DNA of 64,000 nt from Treponema sp. Its GTDB lineage: Bacteria; Spirochaetota; Spirochaetia; Treponematales; Treponemataceae. The stretch is from assembly GCA_016286365.1 (NCBI GenBank), contig JAEESN010000015.1, positions 1-64,000 of the forward strand, written 5' to 3'. The position numbers and the translations under genes were made by a program. A model generated the notes under the pieces. The model searched no databases. It was not told the DNA's origin and was given only the letters and a program-made list of their open reading frames with translations. Positions 1 to 7,478 of this stretch are shown one piece after another; within the stretch, counting starts at the first letter, position 1, and each line of letters begins with the position of its first letter.

Positions 1-10
1 ATGAATAAAA

Positions 11-121
11 TGCCAGTGGCCATAGTGGAGAGGCAATACCCGTTCCCATTCCGAACACGGAAGTCAAGCTCTCTAACGCTGATGATACTGCTCTCTAGCG
101 GGAAAGTAAGTAGCTGCTGGC
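11..121 (+). rRNA. rrf: 5S ribosomal RNA
   Basis: The sequence carries the hallmark conserved 5S core (CCCGTTCCCATTCCGAACAC at about 39-58, loop B/C region). The ends can pair: GCCAG at 12-16 with CTGGC at 117-121, closing helix I, and a run of Ts follows directly, so the closing helix plus T-tract probably doubles as the terminator. Length of about 111 nt is normal. The 23S gene would lie upstream, outside the window. Exact ends are uncertain by 1-3 nt. Confidence 0.95.
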
Positions 122-581
122 TTTTTTTATTTAACCTTGTTTATCTTAACACCGGTGCCCGCTAGAGAGCAGCAGAACGATTTGCGCAAAGCGCAGCGGC
201 TGTCGGTGCAGCCGCACAATTAGGCTCTCAAGCGCGATGTTTGCGAAGCAAACTCGGTAGTGAGCGAACGCAGTGAGGGAACGTAGAAAAGTAGACGCTC
301 TTATCGGAGAGCCGTTAAGAAGGATGCGTCAGCATTCTTTAGGCTCATCCGCTAAACTGCGGGAGAAAGATTTATCTTTCTGCTGCTGGCTTTTTTTTAT
401 TTAAAACATTTTAACAGATAAAGTGTCAGCTGTAGTTAAGTGCAGCAGCTATCTACGACGGGGTTCGCATAGTCTCACCCCGAGCGCAGTTAGGAGGAGA
501 ACCCTAAAAAATCGTACTGTCGTACGATTTTTTTTAACGGGCTTCCGATAGTGCGCAAGCTGCTGGCTTTTTTTTGTTTAA
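112..581. repeat. Partial copies of the 5S rRNA tail in the rRNA spacer
   Basis: This gene-free stretch repeats the 3' end of the 5S gene. GCTGCTGGC followed by 7-8 Ts and TTTAA-like sequence occurs at about 112-134 (5S itself), 382-403 and 559-581. An inverted piece, CCCGCTAGAGAGCA at about 158-171, is the reverse complement of 5S positions 89-102. Small hairpins lie between, for example GCGGCTG/CAGCCGC at 196-215 and TTTGC/GCAAA near 239-251. I see no open reading frame with a start and ribosome site before 640. It looks like debris of repeated 5S-tail duplication or recombination; a regulatory role cannot be excluded. Confidence 0.6.
505..535. terminator. Hairpin with T-tract
   Basis: AAAAAATCGTAC and GTACGATTTTTTT form a perfect stem around a 4-nt TGTC loop, followed by a T-run. 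The A/T flanks make it usable on both strands. It lies between the rRNA operon and the toxin-antitoxin genes. Confidence 0.6.
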
Positions 582-639
582 ATGAATTCAGAATGACAAA
601 ATTCAAAATGTGGTTTATAATACGAAACAGGAGTCAAAT

Positions 640-855
640 ATGGAATACAGAGTAGATTTTACATGGGATGAAGAAGCAAGTGTTTGGATTGCCCAGAGTG
701 ACGACATTCCTGGTCTTGTTCTTGAAGGTGGTTCTTTAGACGCACTTTTTGAACGTGTACGTTTTGCCGCTCCAGAATTAATCGAACTTAATAAAACACC
801 AAAAGTAAATTCATTTTATTTTAATGTCGAACGCAGAGAAAAGGTGTTTGCATAA
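640..855 (+). CDS. HicB-like antitoxin (DUF1902 type)
   Basis: A 71-residue protein resembling the short DUF1902/HicB-like antitoxins: a partial HicB fold with MEYRVDFTWDEEASVWIAQS, then IPGLVLEG, then a helix. In this family the small protein neutralises the HicA RNase and usually represses its own operon. I chose ATG 640 over an upstream ATG at 610 because CAGGAG sits at 628-633 with good spacing and because the family fold begins there. The stop codon TAA (853-855) overlaps the ATG of the next gene by one base, a typical translationally coupled pair. No separate DNA-binding domain is visible. Function is inferred from family and context. Confidence 0.8.
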   Translation: MEYRVDFTWDEEASVWIAQSDDIPGLVLEGGSLDALFERVRFAAPELIELNKTPKVNSFYFNVERREKVFA

Positions 856-1049
856 TGGCTGAATATGAAAAAAAGGTTAGGGATATTCTTCTTCAAAATG
901 GATGCAGTTTTGTAAGACATGGCAAAGGTGATCATGACATTTATTACAGCCCCATAACAAATAGAAATTTTACAGTTGATTCAAAGATAAAATCAAGACA
1001 TACGGCAAATGCTATTATGAAGCAAAGCGGTATTAATCATCATTTTTAA
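855..1049 (+). CDS. hicA: HicA-like mRNA interferase toxin
   Basis: A 64-residue protein with the dsRBD-like HicA fold. It starts with a helix (VRDILLQNGCSFVRHGKGDH), where the GKGDH histidine is the expected catalytic residue of this RNase family, followed by the beta strands YYSPITNRNFTVDSK and the C-terminal helix ANAIMKQSGI. HicA cleaves mRNA in translation-independent fashion when its antitoxin is lost. Antitoxin-first gene order with one-base overlap matches DUF1902/HicA pairs. It has no ribosome site of its own, so translation is probably coupled to the upstream gene. Confidence 0.85.
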   Translation: MAEYEKKVRDILLQNGCSFVRHGKGDHDIYYSPITNRNFTVDSKIKSRHTANAIMKQSGINHHF

Positions 1050-1166
1050 TAAATCAGTTTGCAGAGAAAATCCTAAATTTATTTCTTGAGAAAAACGTAT
1101 ATCTCATTTATAATTTTATGTATATATTATTAAAATATATGAAAAAATTGTGATGACGAGGGATAT

Positions 1167-1988
1167 ATGAAAAAGTTGTTGTTTGGCTTATGCCTTATTT
1201 GTGCTTTGTTTGTAGTGGCCTGTGATGTTGATGCATCTGGTAAGAGGCGCCAAAAAGTCGTTGTAAAATCTCCTGATCTTAATGATTATCTTGTCAATCT
1301 TGAAGAAAACACCCCCGATGACCCATATGTAATCGTCGTATCTGAACCAGAAAAAATGGAAGTTCACGATGCATTGTATAATAATCCAAGAAAATACGTA
1401 AGCCTTTCCTTTGTTGATTATGAAAATTATGAAGTATATTTTAACCAGTGTAGAAATCTTACTTCTATAGGAATACCTGAAGGAACTACAGAAATTGTCG
1501 ATGGAGCTTTTTATGGGTGTGTAAATTTAAAGAAGGTGAGAATGACAGATTCTGTATGTAGTATCGGAAAGTCTGCTTTTCTTTATTGTATGGCTCTTTA
1601 TGATATAAAACTTTCAAAAAACATTCAAAGTATTGGTAAATCTGCTTTTTATGAGTGCCCGAATCTGGAAGAAATAATACTTCCAGAAAAACTTACATAT
1701 ATTGATGAACAAGCTTTTAACTGGTGTTCAAAACTTAAAGAAATTGAGATTCCATCTGGTGTTACTGAGATAAAATCTCAAACTTTTTATTGGTGTTTAT
1801 TACTTAAGAAACTAAAGTTACCTGCGACTTTAGTAGAAATAAATGAAGATGCTTTTTTTAATTGTCCTTCTCTTTTAGAAATATATTATGCAGGTTCAGA
1901 AGAACAATGGAATGATATTATAAAAGTTGATGGCTGGGATAAAAGTTTTCATTTAAATCTGGTAATTAAGTATAATTGTACAAAGTAG
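1167..1988 (+). CDS. BspA-like leucine-rich-repeat lipoprotein (copy 1)
   Basis: A 273-residue predicted lipoprotein. The N-terminus is a signal peptide ending in VVAC (lipobox Cys about 19). Residues from about 85 to 255 hold repeated units of the LRR_5 (BspA) type, with the pattern I-x-IP-x-G/V-T-x-I-x-x-x-AF-x-x-C-x-x-L. These proteins are surface or periplasmic lipoproteins, and in treponemes and Bacteroides relatives several bind host matrix proteins or other bacteria; binding here is not demonstrated. A ribosome site (GAGGG) precedes the ATG. The next gene, 19 bp downstream, is a paralogue, so this is a tandem duplication. Confidence 0.85.
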   Translation: MKKLLFGLCLICALFVVACDVDASGKRRQKVVVKSPDLNDYLVNLEENTPDDPYVIVVSEPEKMEVHDALYNNPRKYVSLSFVDYENYEVYFNQCRNLTSIGIPEGTTEIVDGAFYGCVNLKKVRMTDSVCSIGKSAFLYCMALYDIKLSKNIQSIGKSAFYECPNLEEIILPEKLTYIDEQAFNWCSKLKEIEIPSGVTEIKSQTFYWCLLLKKLKLPATLVEINEDAFFNCPSLLEIYYAGSEEQWNDIIKVDGWDKSFHLNLVIKYNCTK

Positions 1989-2007
1989 ATTTTATTGAGA
2001 GGTTATT

Positions 2008-2871
2008 ATGAGAAAGTTAATTAGTGTTTTTTTGATATCTATCTTTATAAGTCTTTTTATTTCCTGTGAATCAAATCCCGGAGCAAATAAGGAGGATGAT
2101 ACGATTAGGGTTCATTCTTCTGAATTATCTGATATTCTTGCAGGACTTGATGTAAACACAGAAGATAACCCTTATAAAGTTATTGTATTTGAACCGGTTT
2201 GTGAAGAAATAAAAGAAGCTCTTAATTTGAACTATATGAAATTTATTAATCTTTCTTTTGAGGATTGTGAGGGATTTACGGAAATAAAGGAAAAAGCATT
2301 TCAAGGTTGTAAGAATCTTGTAAATATAGAAATACCATATGGAGTAGTAGATATTGGAAATAGTGCTTTTGAGGGATGTACTTTTTTAAAAAGTATCAAA
2401 ATTCCAGAAGGAGTGATATCTGTTGGGAAATCTGCCTTTTCTTCTTGTCCTGGTCTTGAGAAGTTAAAAATCCCAGACAGTGTAACGTCTATTGGAGAGG
2501 GTGCATTTTCAGGTTCACCTAATCTTAAGACTGTAATTCTCTCAAAAAACATGAAGACATTGAAACAAAGTTTATTTAATTGTTGTTCCTGTTTGGAAGA
2601 AATAGTTCTACCTGAGAAACTTGAAATAATTGAAAAGCGAGTATTTGTAAACTGTTATAATTTAAGAAGTATTATTATTCCAGAGACATTGACAACAATA
2701 TATGACGAAAATTCATATTCACAACACCAAAGTACCTTTGGTGGCTGTTATAGTCTTAATGATATCTATTTTAGAGGAACGGAAGAACAGTGGAATAAAA
2801 TTCGGAAAAGTACTGGTTGGTTTAGGGCATTTCCTAATGGGTATAAAATCCACTTCAATTATAAAGATTAA
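2008..2871 (+). CDS. BspA-like leucine-rich-repeat lipoprotein (copy 2)
   Basis: A 287-residue paralogue of the preceding protein. It has a signal peptide with lipobox FISC (Cys about 20), a short acidic linker, a shared leader domain (L-x-D-I-L-A-G-L-x-x-N-T-x-D-x-P) and about six LRR_5 units to near residue 265. Both copies end with an EEQWN-I motif typical of BspA-repeat C-termini. GAGAGG upstream acts as ribosome site. The two genes are probably co-transcribed. Divergence between copies is substantial, so the duplication is not recent. Confidence 0.85.
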   Translation: MRKLISVFLISIFISLFISCESNPGANKEDDTIRVHSSELSDILAGLDVNTEDNPYKVIVFEPVCEEIKEALNLNYMKFINLSFEDCEGFTEIKEKAFQGCKNLVNIEIPYGVVDIGNSAFEGCTFLKSIKIPEGVISVGKSAFSSCPGLEKLKIPDSVTSIGEGAFSGSPNLKTVILSKNMKTLKQSLFNCCSCLEEIVLPEKLEIIEKRVFVNCYNLRSIIIPETLTTIYDENSYSQHQSTFGGCYSLNDIYFRGTEEQWNKIRKSTGWFRAFPNGYKIHFNYKD

Positions 2872-3007
2872 TATCCAACTCTCCGGGTGTGTCATCCGTT
2901 TGTTCTTGCTCACTTATGAGTTGGCTTTGTAAACATTACGGGGGTGTTTCTCGTTCAAGGGGTGATTTGTTCTAGTTTACAACTCTCCTGAAATTTTTCT
3001 TCCGTCA

Positions 3008-3016
3008 TGCTATAAT
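3008..3016 (+). promoter_or_regulatory. Extended -10 promoter giving a probable leaderless mRNA
   Basis: TGCTATAAT is an extended -10 (TATAAT at 3011-3016). The next start codon, ATG 3023, is only 6 nt further, so transcription would begin at or next to the ATG and no ribosome site fits. The -35 region (CTGAAA, 2988-2993) is poor, as allowed with an extended -10. Confidence 0.55.
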
Positions 3017-3022
3017 CAAATA

Positions 3023-3592
3023 ATGAAAAGAATAATTTTAATGTTTGTTTTTCTGTGTACAGTTTTTTTGGCTTATGCAGAAAATGAAAATGAAGAAAAA
3101 TCAAACTCGGGGGCTCCAATAAATTATCAGATTAGTCTGCAGGCTTCCTCAAGTTTTTTTATAAAACCTTTTATTGAATTAGATTTTAACGGGTATTATC
3201 TTTTTGATTCTAATTATACTCTAGGGTTAGGAATAATAATCAGCGGTAATGCAATGCATGGGATAGATGAACCTTATGTGTCCGGGATTTTTTATACGTT
3301 TTTTGGTTATGAAAATTTTAGTTTGGGAATAGGAAGTAGTTTTTCAAAATATGGTTTTGAATCTTTATATCTAAAGACAGGATGGTCAGTCCCAATATGG
3401 CAGGCAGGTAAAGGGAAATTAGGTCTCTGCATTGGAGGCGAGTTTTATGGCATGAAGTGTTTTACAAAATGCCTTATTTATGATGCATCCGAAGATTCTT
3501 CTGAAGAATACAGTCTCAATAATCCTTTCCCGGCTGCAGTGTATTTACTAAATTGTTTTAAGCTTTATTTTGGAATAACATATTTCTTTTAA
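3023..3592 (+). CDS. Small exported protein, probable outer-membrane beta-barrel
   Basis: A 189-residue protein with a cleavable signal peptide (cut near FLAYA, about residue 19), then an acidic linker (ENENEEK). The rest alternates aromatic and small residues in amphipathic strands and ends YFGITYFF, a C-terminal aromatic typical of outer-membrane barrels. Glycine- and tyrosine-rich strands suggest an 8-strand barrel, but I do not recognise a named family. It is followed by a strong terminator (3644-3677), so it is probably a single-gene unit driven by the promoter at 3008-3016. Confidence 0.65.
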   Translation: MKRIILMFVFLCTVFLAYAENENEEKSNSGAPINYQISLQASSSFFIKPFIELDFNGYYLFDSNYTLGLGIIISGNAMHGIDEPYVSGIFYTFFGYENFSLGIGSSFSKYGFESLYLKTGWSVPIWQAGKGKLGLCIGGEFYGMKCFTKCLIYDASEDSSEEYSLNNPFPAAVYLLNCFKLYFGITYFF

Positions 3593-3643
3593 AAGAGGAA
3601 TATCAAAGATTTTTTTATTTTTGATGTCAATTGTAACTTATAT

Positions 3644-3677
3644 AAAAAAAGGTCGGTTAGAAAACCGACCTTTTTTT
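3644..3677. terminator. Bidirectional intrinsic terminator
   Basis: GGTCGGTT and AACCGACC pair around an AGAA loop, with seven As before and seven Ts after. It closes the gene ending at 3592 and, read on the minus strand, would close the lost gene whose stump ends at 3695. Confidence 0.9.
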
Positions 3678-3694
3678 ATGAAATAGTAATTATT

Positions 3695-3928
3695 TTATTG
3701 TCTTACGATACTAATTTTAACACTTTGAACAGTTGAGGCAGAATAAGTTTCATAAAATTTTGTGTATGATGGATTTGAATAAAGAGTAGCAGAATATGTA
3801 TAACCGGCAAATACTAACGCTGCATAAATTGCAGACTGCAATTCCACATCATCCGGATCGTCTTCTATCACTTTTGAAGTACCTTTTTTTAAAAGCTGTT
3901 CTTTTGTTCCGTAGTCCTTTGTAAATAG
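3695..3928 (-). pseudogene. 3' stump of a lost minus-strand gene
   Basis: On the minus strand an open frame runs from 3928 to a stop at 3695-3697 and encodes about 77 residues with normal protein composition (for example DDVELQSAIYAALVFAGYTY and ending VKISIVRQ). An in-frame TAA at 3929-3931 blocks it immediately upstream and there is no ATG or ribosome site. It faces a bidirectional terminator. I read it as the C-terminal remnant of a truncated gene of unknown function. A GTG start inside it is possible but lacks support. Confidence 0.5.
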
Positions 3929-4018
3929 TTAGAAAAAATTATTGTCCCATTATGTGAATCTGTCAAATTCTAAAAGAAAAGTTTGTGTGAAGTGTTTTTT
4001 TTGGATTTTTTTTATTGG

Positions 4019-4030
4019 TTAAACGATTAA
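4019..4030. promoter_or_regulatory. Possible LacI-type operator upstream of the sugar importer
   Basis: TTAAACGATTAA is a 10-of-12 palindrome with a central CG, the form used by many LacI-family sugar regulators. It lies about 100 bp before the solute-binding-protein gene, in a very AT-rich tract with repeated TTAACTTAA-like words. The region 3930-4126 otherwise holds no gene; the ribosome site AGGAGG is at about 4114. Confidence 0.25.
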
Positions 4031-4126
4031 TTTTTAACTTAATTTTACTTTAAACTTGCTTTAAAATTAGTTAATGATAAACTTAAATTAACTTAAAAAA
4101 TAAAAGTTAATTTAGGAGGCTTTTTA

Positions 4127-5518
4127 ATGAAAAAGTTAGTAAGGGCTATGTCAGTCTTAATGACTGCAGCTGTGTTGGTTTCTTTTGCGGCATGTTCAAA
4201 AAAAGAAAATGTTAAGAGTTCAGCCGGTAATGTTTTAAAGTATGCAGATGTTGAGCTTGGAAAAACTGGTACAGATATTACTGCGACACTTAAACTTCTT
4301 ACCCACCGAACAGATATGCTTGGGGATTCTTATACCGGAGTGACTTTTGCAAAATATCTTGAAGAATTCAACAAGGTGTATCCAAACATCAAGATCGAAA
4401 TTGAAGGAATTACTGATTATGCAAGTACCGCTCTGCTGCGTCTTCAGGGAGGTGACTGGGGCGATATTATGATGATTCCTGCAATCGACAAAAAGGAATT
4501 AAAAAATTATTTTATTTCTTTTGGTGATCTTGGAACAATGGAAAAGCAGATCAAGTTTGCAACTAACTGGGAATACGAAAAAGAAGTATATGGTATTCCT
4601 TCTACAGGAAATGCCCAGGGTGTGCTTTACAACAAGAAGGTATTCAAAGAGGCAGGCATTACAAAGCTTCCTGTAACAACAGAAGAATTTATTGCAGACC
4701 TTAAGCTTATTAAAGAAAAGACAAATGCGATTCCACTTTACACAAACTATGCGGCAGGCTGGACTATGGGTGCGTGGGATGCATATCTTGGCGGTTCTGC
4801 TACAGGTGATGCAGATTATATGAACAATGTATTCCTTCATACAGCAAATCCGTTTAGGAATTATGGTGATGGAACACATGCTTATGCAGTTTATAAGGTT
4901 CTTTATGATGCTGCAGCAAATAAACTTATTGAAGATGACTATACAACAACCGACTGGGAAGGCTGTAAGGGTATGATTAACCGCGGTGAAATCGGAACTA
5001 TGGTTTTAGGATCATGGGCATTTACTCAGATGCAGGGAGCCGGTCCTAATCCTGATGATATAGGTTATATGACCTTCCCGATTACAATCAATGGTAAACA
5101 GTATGCTTCTGCAGGTCCGGACTACTGCTTTGGTATAAACGCAAAAGCTTCGGATAATAATAAAAATGCAGCCATGATTTTTGTTAAGTGGTTTACAGAA
5201 AAATCAGGATTTGCATTCAACGAAGGTGGTATTCCAATCGCTGCCACAGACAATAATTATCCTGCTGCTTATTCTGCATTCTCGGATAACAATGTTGCGT
5301 TTGTATCGGATAATCCTTCTGCAGAAGGGGAATCAGATTTGTTCAATACACTTAACTCTGAATCAGAGCTCAACATCAATGCGGGCGGAAATCTTAAAGT
5401 TCAGCAGATTATTGAACACGCTGTAAACGGAACAAAGAGCTTTGATGACATCATGGCAGAATGGAATAAAGCCTGGTCTGATGCACAGAAGAGCGAAGGT
5501 GTAGAAATTAGATATTAA
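4127..5518 (+). CDS. Sugar ABC transporter substrate-binding lipoprotein
   Basis: A 463-residue extracellular solute-binding protein, family 1 (MalE/UgpB type, CUT1 importers). It has a signal peptide with lipobox SFAAC (Cys about 23). The body shows SBP_bac_1 features: FAKYLEEFNKVYPNIKIEIEG, GVLYNKKVFKEAGI, MINRGEIGTMVLGSWA and a late AMIFVKWFTEKSG helix. It would be lipid-anchored and deliver a carbohydrate, probably an oligosaccharide, to the two permeases encoded next. A strong AGGAGG ribosome site precedes the ATG. The sugar cannot be told from sequence. Confidence 0.92.
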   Translation: MKKLVRAMSVLMTAAVLVSFAACSKKENVKSSAGNVLKYADVELGKTGTDITATLKLLTHRTDMLGDSYTGVTFAKYLEEFNKVYPNIKIEIEGITDYASTALLRLQGGDWGDIMMIPAIDKKELKNYFISFGDLGTMEKQIKFATNWEYEKEVYGIPSTGNAQGVLYNKKVFKEAGITKLPVTTEEFIADLKLIKEKTNAIPLYTNYAAGWTMGAWDAYLGGSATGDADYMNNVFLHTANPFRNYGDGTHAYAVYKVLYDAAANKLIEDDYTTTDWEGCKGMINRGEIGTMVLGSWAFTQMQGAGPNPDDIGYMTFPITINGKQYASAGPDYCFGINAKASDNNKNAAMIFVKWFTEKSGFAFNEGGIPIAATDNNYPAAYSAFSDNNVAFVSDNPSAEGESDLFNTLNSESELNINAGGNLKVQQIIEHAVNGTKSFDDIMAEWNKAWSDAQKSEGVEIRY

Positions 5519-5540
5519 TTACTGTAATGATGTAACAGTC

Positions 5541-5582
5541 AACGGGCTGATGCAGTCTTTTGTGGCTGCAAAAGCCCTGTTA
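5541..5582 (+). promoter_or_regulatory. Intercistronic stem-loop after the binding-protein gene
   Basis: GGGCT/AGCCC flanked by AAC/TGTT, with an inner TGCAG/CTGCA pair, forms an imperfect two-part stem in the 82-bp gap before the permease gene. Similar hairpins after malE-type genes keep binding protein in excess over permease by partial termination or mRNA protection. That role is inferred. Confidence 0.4.
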
Positions 5583-5600
5583 TTTCAAAAGGACTGATTT

Positions 5601-6518
5601 ATGAATATTAAAAAAATAAACATACGTTATTCAAAGTGGCTGGTTATTGCGGTTTTTATTACCATCCCGCTGCTTTTACTTTTTACTTTTACATATCTGC
5701 CTTTCGGCGAAATGATAACTTACAGCTTTTATAAAATGAAATATATTGGTGAAAGGACCTTTGTAGGACTTAAAAACTACAGGGATTTATTCACCCGCGA
5801 TGATATCTTTAATTCTCTTAAACTTTCCCTTTATTATATGGGAGGGTCTGTTGTCCAGCTTGTTCTTGCGCTGCTTCTTGCAACTCTCTTAAGCTTTAAG
5901 ACTAAACTTGGAAATGTATTCAAGGGAATCCTCTTTTTCCCTTTTCTTATAAATGGTATTGCAATCGGTTTTATCTTTAAATTCTTTTTTACACACGGCT
6001 TTGTTTTAGATACTGTCCTTAGCTGGATTGGTATACCGATGGAAAGCCTTCCTTACTGGCTCAAGACTCAGGGGCTCAATAACGTCTCTCTTGTAGGAAC
6101 TTCTGTGTGGAGGTATCTGGGGCAGAACACGGTTTTATTTATAGGGGCAATCATGTCGGTAGATGCAGAGCTTTATGAGGCTGCAGAGCTGGATGGTGCA
6201 TCGAAGTTCCAGCAGTTCTTTCATATAATTCTTCCGAGCATCAAGACAATCGTAACCCTGAATATTATTCTTTCCATTACAGGTTCCTTAAGCGCTTTTG
6301 AACCTCCGTTTGTCATCACTAAGGGTGCTAACGGGACGGGAACATACTTTATCATTATGGATCAGGTGGCACATACGAGTCAGAAGGTTGGGCTTGCTTC
6401 TGCCATGGCGGTTTTCCTGCTGCTCATAATCTTTATAGCAACAATAATTCAAAAACTGGTATTAAAATATGCCTTTAAAAATGCAGATACAGGTAACGGT
6501 AAGGGGGATATTTTATGA
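5601..6518 (+). CDS. Sugar ABC transporter permease, MalF/UgpA type
   Basis: A 305-residue inner-membrane protein with about six transmembrane segments. The EAA loop that docks the ATPase is visible as YEAAELDGASKFQQFFHIILP near residue 195. An AAGGAC ribosome site lies before the ATG. It pairs with the next permease to form the channel of a CUT1 importer. The gene ends with an ATGA overlap into the next gene, so the two are translationally coupled. Confidence 0.92.
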   Translation: MNIKKINIRYSKWLVIAVFITIPLLLLFTFTYLPFGEMITYSFYKMKYIGERTFVGLKNYRDLFTRDDIFNSLKLSLYYMGGSVVQLVLALLLATLLSFKTKLGNVFKGILFFPFLINGIAIGFIFKFFFTHGFVLDTVLSWIGIPMESLPYWLKTQGLNNVSLVGTSVWRYLGQNTVLFIGAIMSVDAELYEAAELDGASKFQQFFHIILPSIKTIVTLNIILSITGSLSAFEPPFVITKGANGTGTYFIIMDQVAHTSQKVGLASAMAVFLLLIIFIATIIQKLVLKYAFKNADTGNGKGDIL

Positions 6519-7363
6519 TGGTAGAAAAAAAAGTAAGATATGAGTCTGTTATTTTTACAACTTTAAAATATCTGGTTCTGGTTTTCTTTGCGTTCTGGAC
6601 AATTCTTCCTCTTGTTTCCTGTATAATCACTGCTCTAAAAAATGCGGAAGAGTATCAGTCTACATCGGTAATGGTGCTTCCAAAGATCTTTTATTTTAAA
6701 AACTTTCTGGAAGCCTTTAAACTTGCAAACATGGGTCGTGCCTTTCTTAATTCTTTTGTTGTGCTAGTTTGTGTTCTTGCGGGTTCAATCATCATAAGCT
6801 CTCAGCTGGCATATATCTTAAACAGGTTCCGTTTTCCGGGCAATACTTTGATTCGTAGACTCTTTCTTTTTGCTACTCTTCTTCCGGGTGTTGCGATGCA
6901 GGTTTCGGTATATTCCATAATGGGTAAGCTTGGTTTTATTAATCATCTTTACGGCTATATCATCCTGATGATGGGAACAGATGTAATTTCCATTTATATA
7001 TTCATTCAGTTTATGGAAAACATTTCTGTTTCGCTCGATGAATCGGCAATCATGGACGGAGCATCTTTTTTTAAGATTTACTGGAAAATAATTCTTCCGC
7101 TTTTAAAACCGGCAACAATAACCACTATGATATTAAAAGGGGTAGGATGCTATAACGAATATTATTGCGCAAATCTTTATTTACAGGATATGGACCTTAG
7201 GACCGTGGCAATTTCTCTTTATACCTTCACAGGCCCGCTTGGCAGTAAATATAATCTGATTTGTGCCGGCGTTATTATTTCCATGATTCCTGCATTCATA
7301 GTTTTTATTTTATGCCAGAAGCATATTTATTCAGGAATTACAAGCGGGGCAGTAAAGGGATAA
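6515..7363 (+). CDS. Sugar ABC transporter permease, MalG/UgpE type
   Basis: A 282-residue inner-membrane protein with about six transmembrane segments and the EAA loop DESAIMDGASFFKIYWKIILP near residue 175. It overlaps the preceding permease gene by 4 bases. No ATP-binding subunit follows; as in many CUT1 systems a shared MsmK/MalK-like ATPase encoded elsewhere would energise the transporter. The following 115 bp contain no clear terminator. Confidence 0.92.
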   Translation: MMVEKKVRYESVIFTTLKYLVLVFFAFWTILPLVSCIITALKNAEEYQSTSVMVLPKIFYFKNFLEAFKLANMGRAFLNSFVVLVCVLAGSIIISSQLAYILNRFRFPGNTLIRRLFLFATLLPGVAMQVSVYSIMGKLGFINHLYGYIILMMGTDVISIYIFIQFMENISVSLDESAIMDGASFFKIYWKIILPLLKPATITTMILKGVGCYNEYYCANLYLQDMDLRTVAISLYTFTGPLGSKYNLICAGVIISMIPAFIVFILCQKHIYSGITSGAVKG

Positions 7364-7478
7364 AGGTTTTTTACCGGATAAATAACTAATACAAAAAAGA
7401 CCGCTCAAATCTTCACCCTATCTTCCATAAAATTTTTATAACCATTATACTTGAACGATATTGTATTGAGGATTTTTT

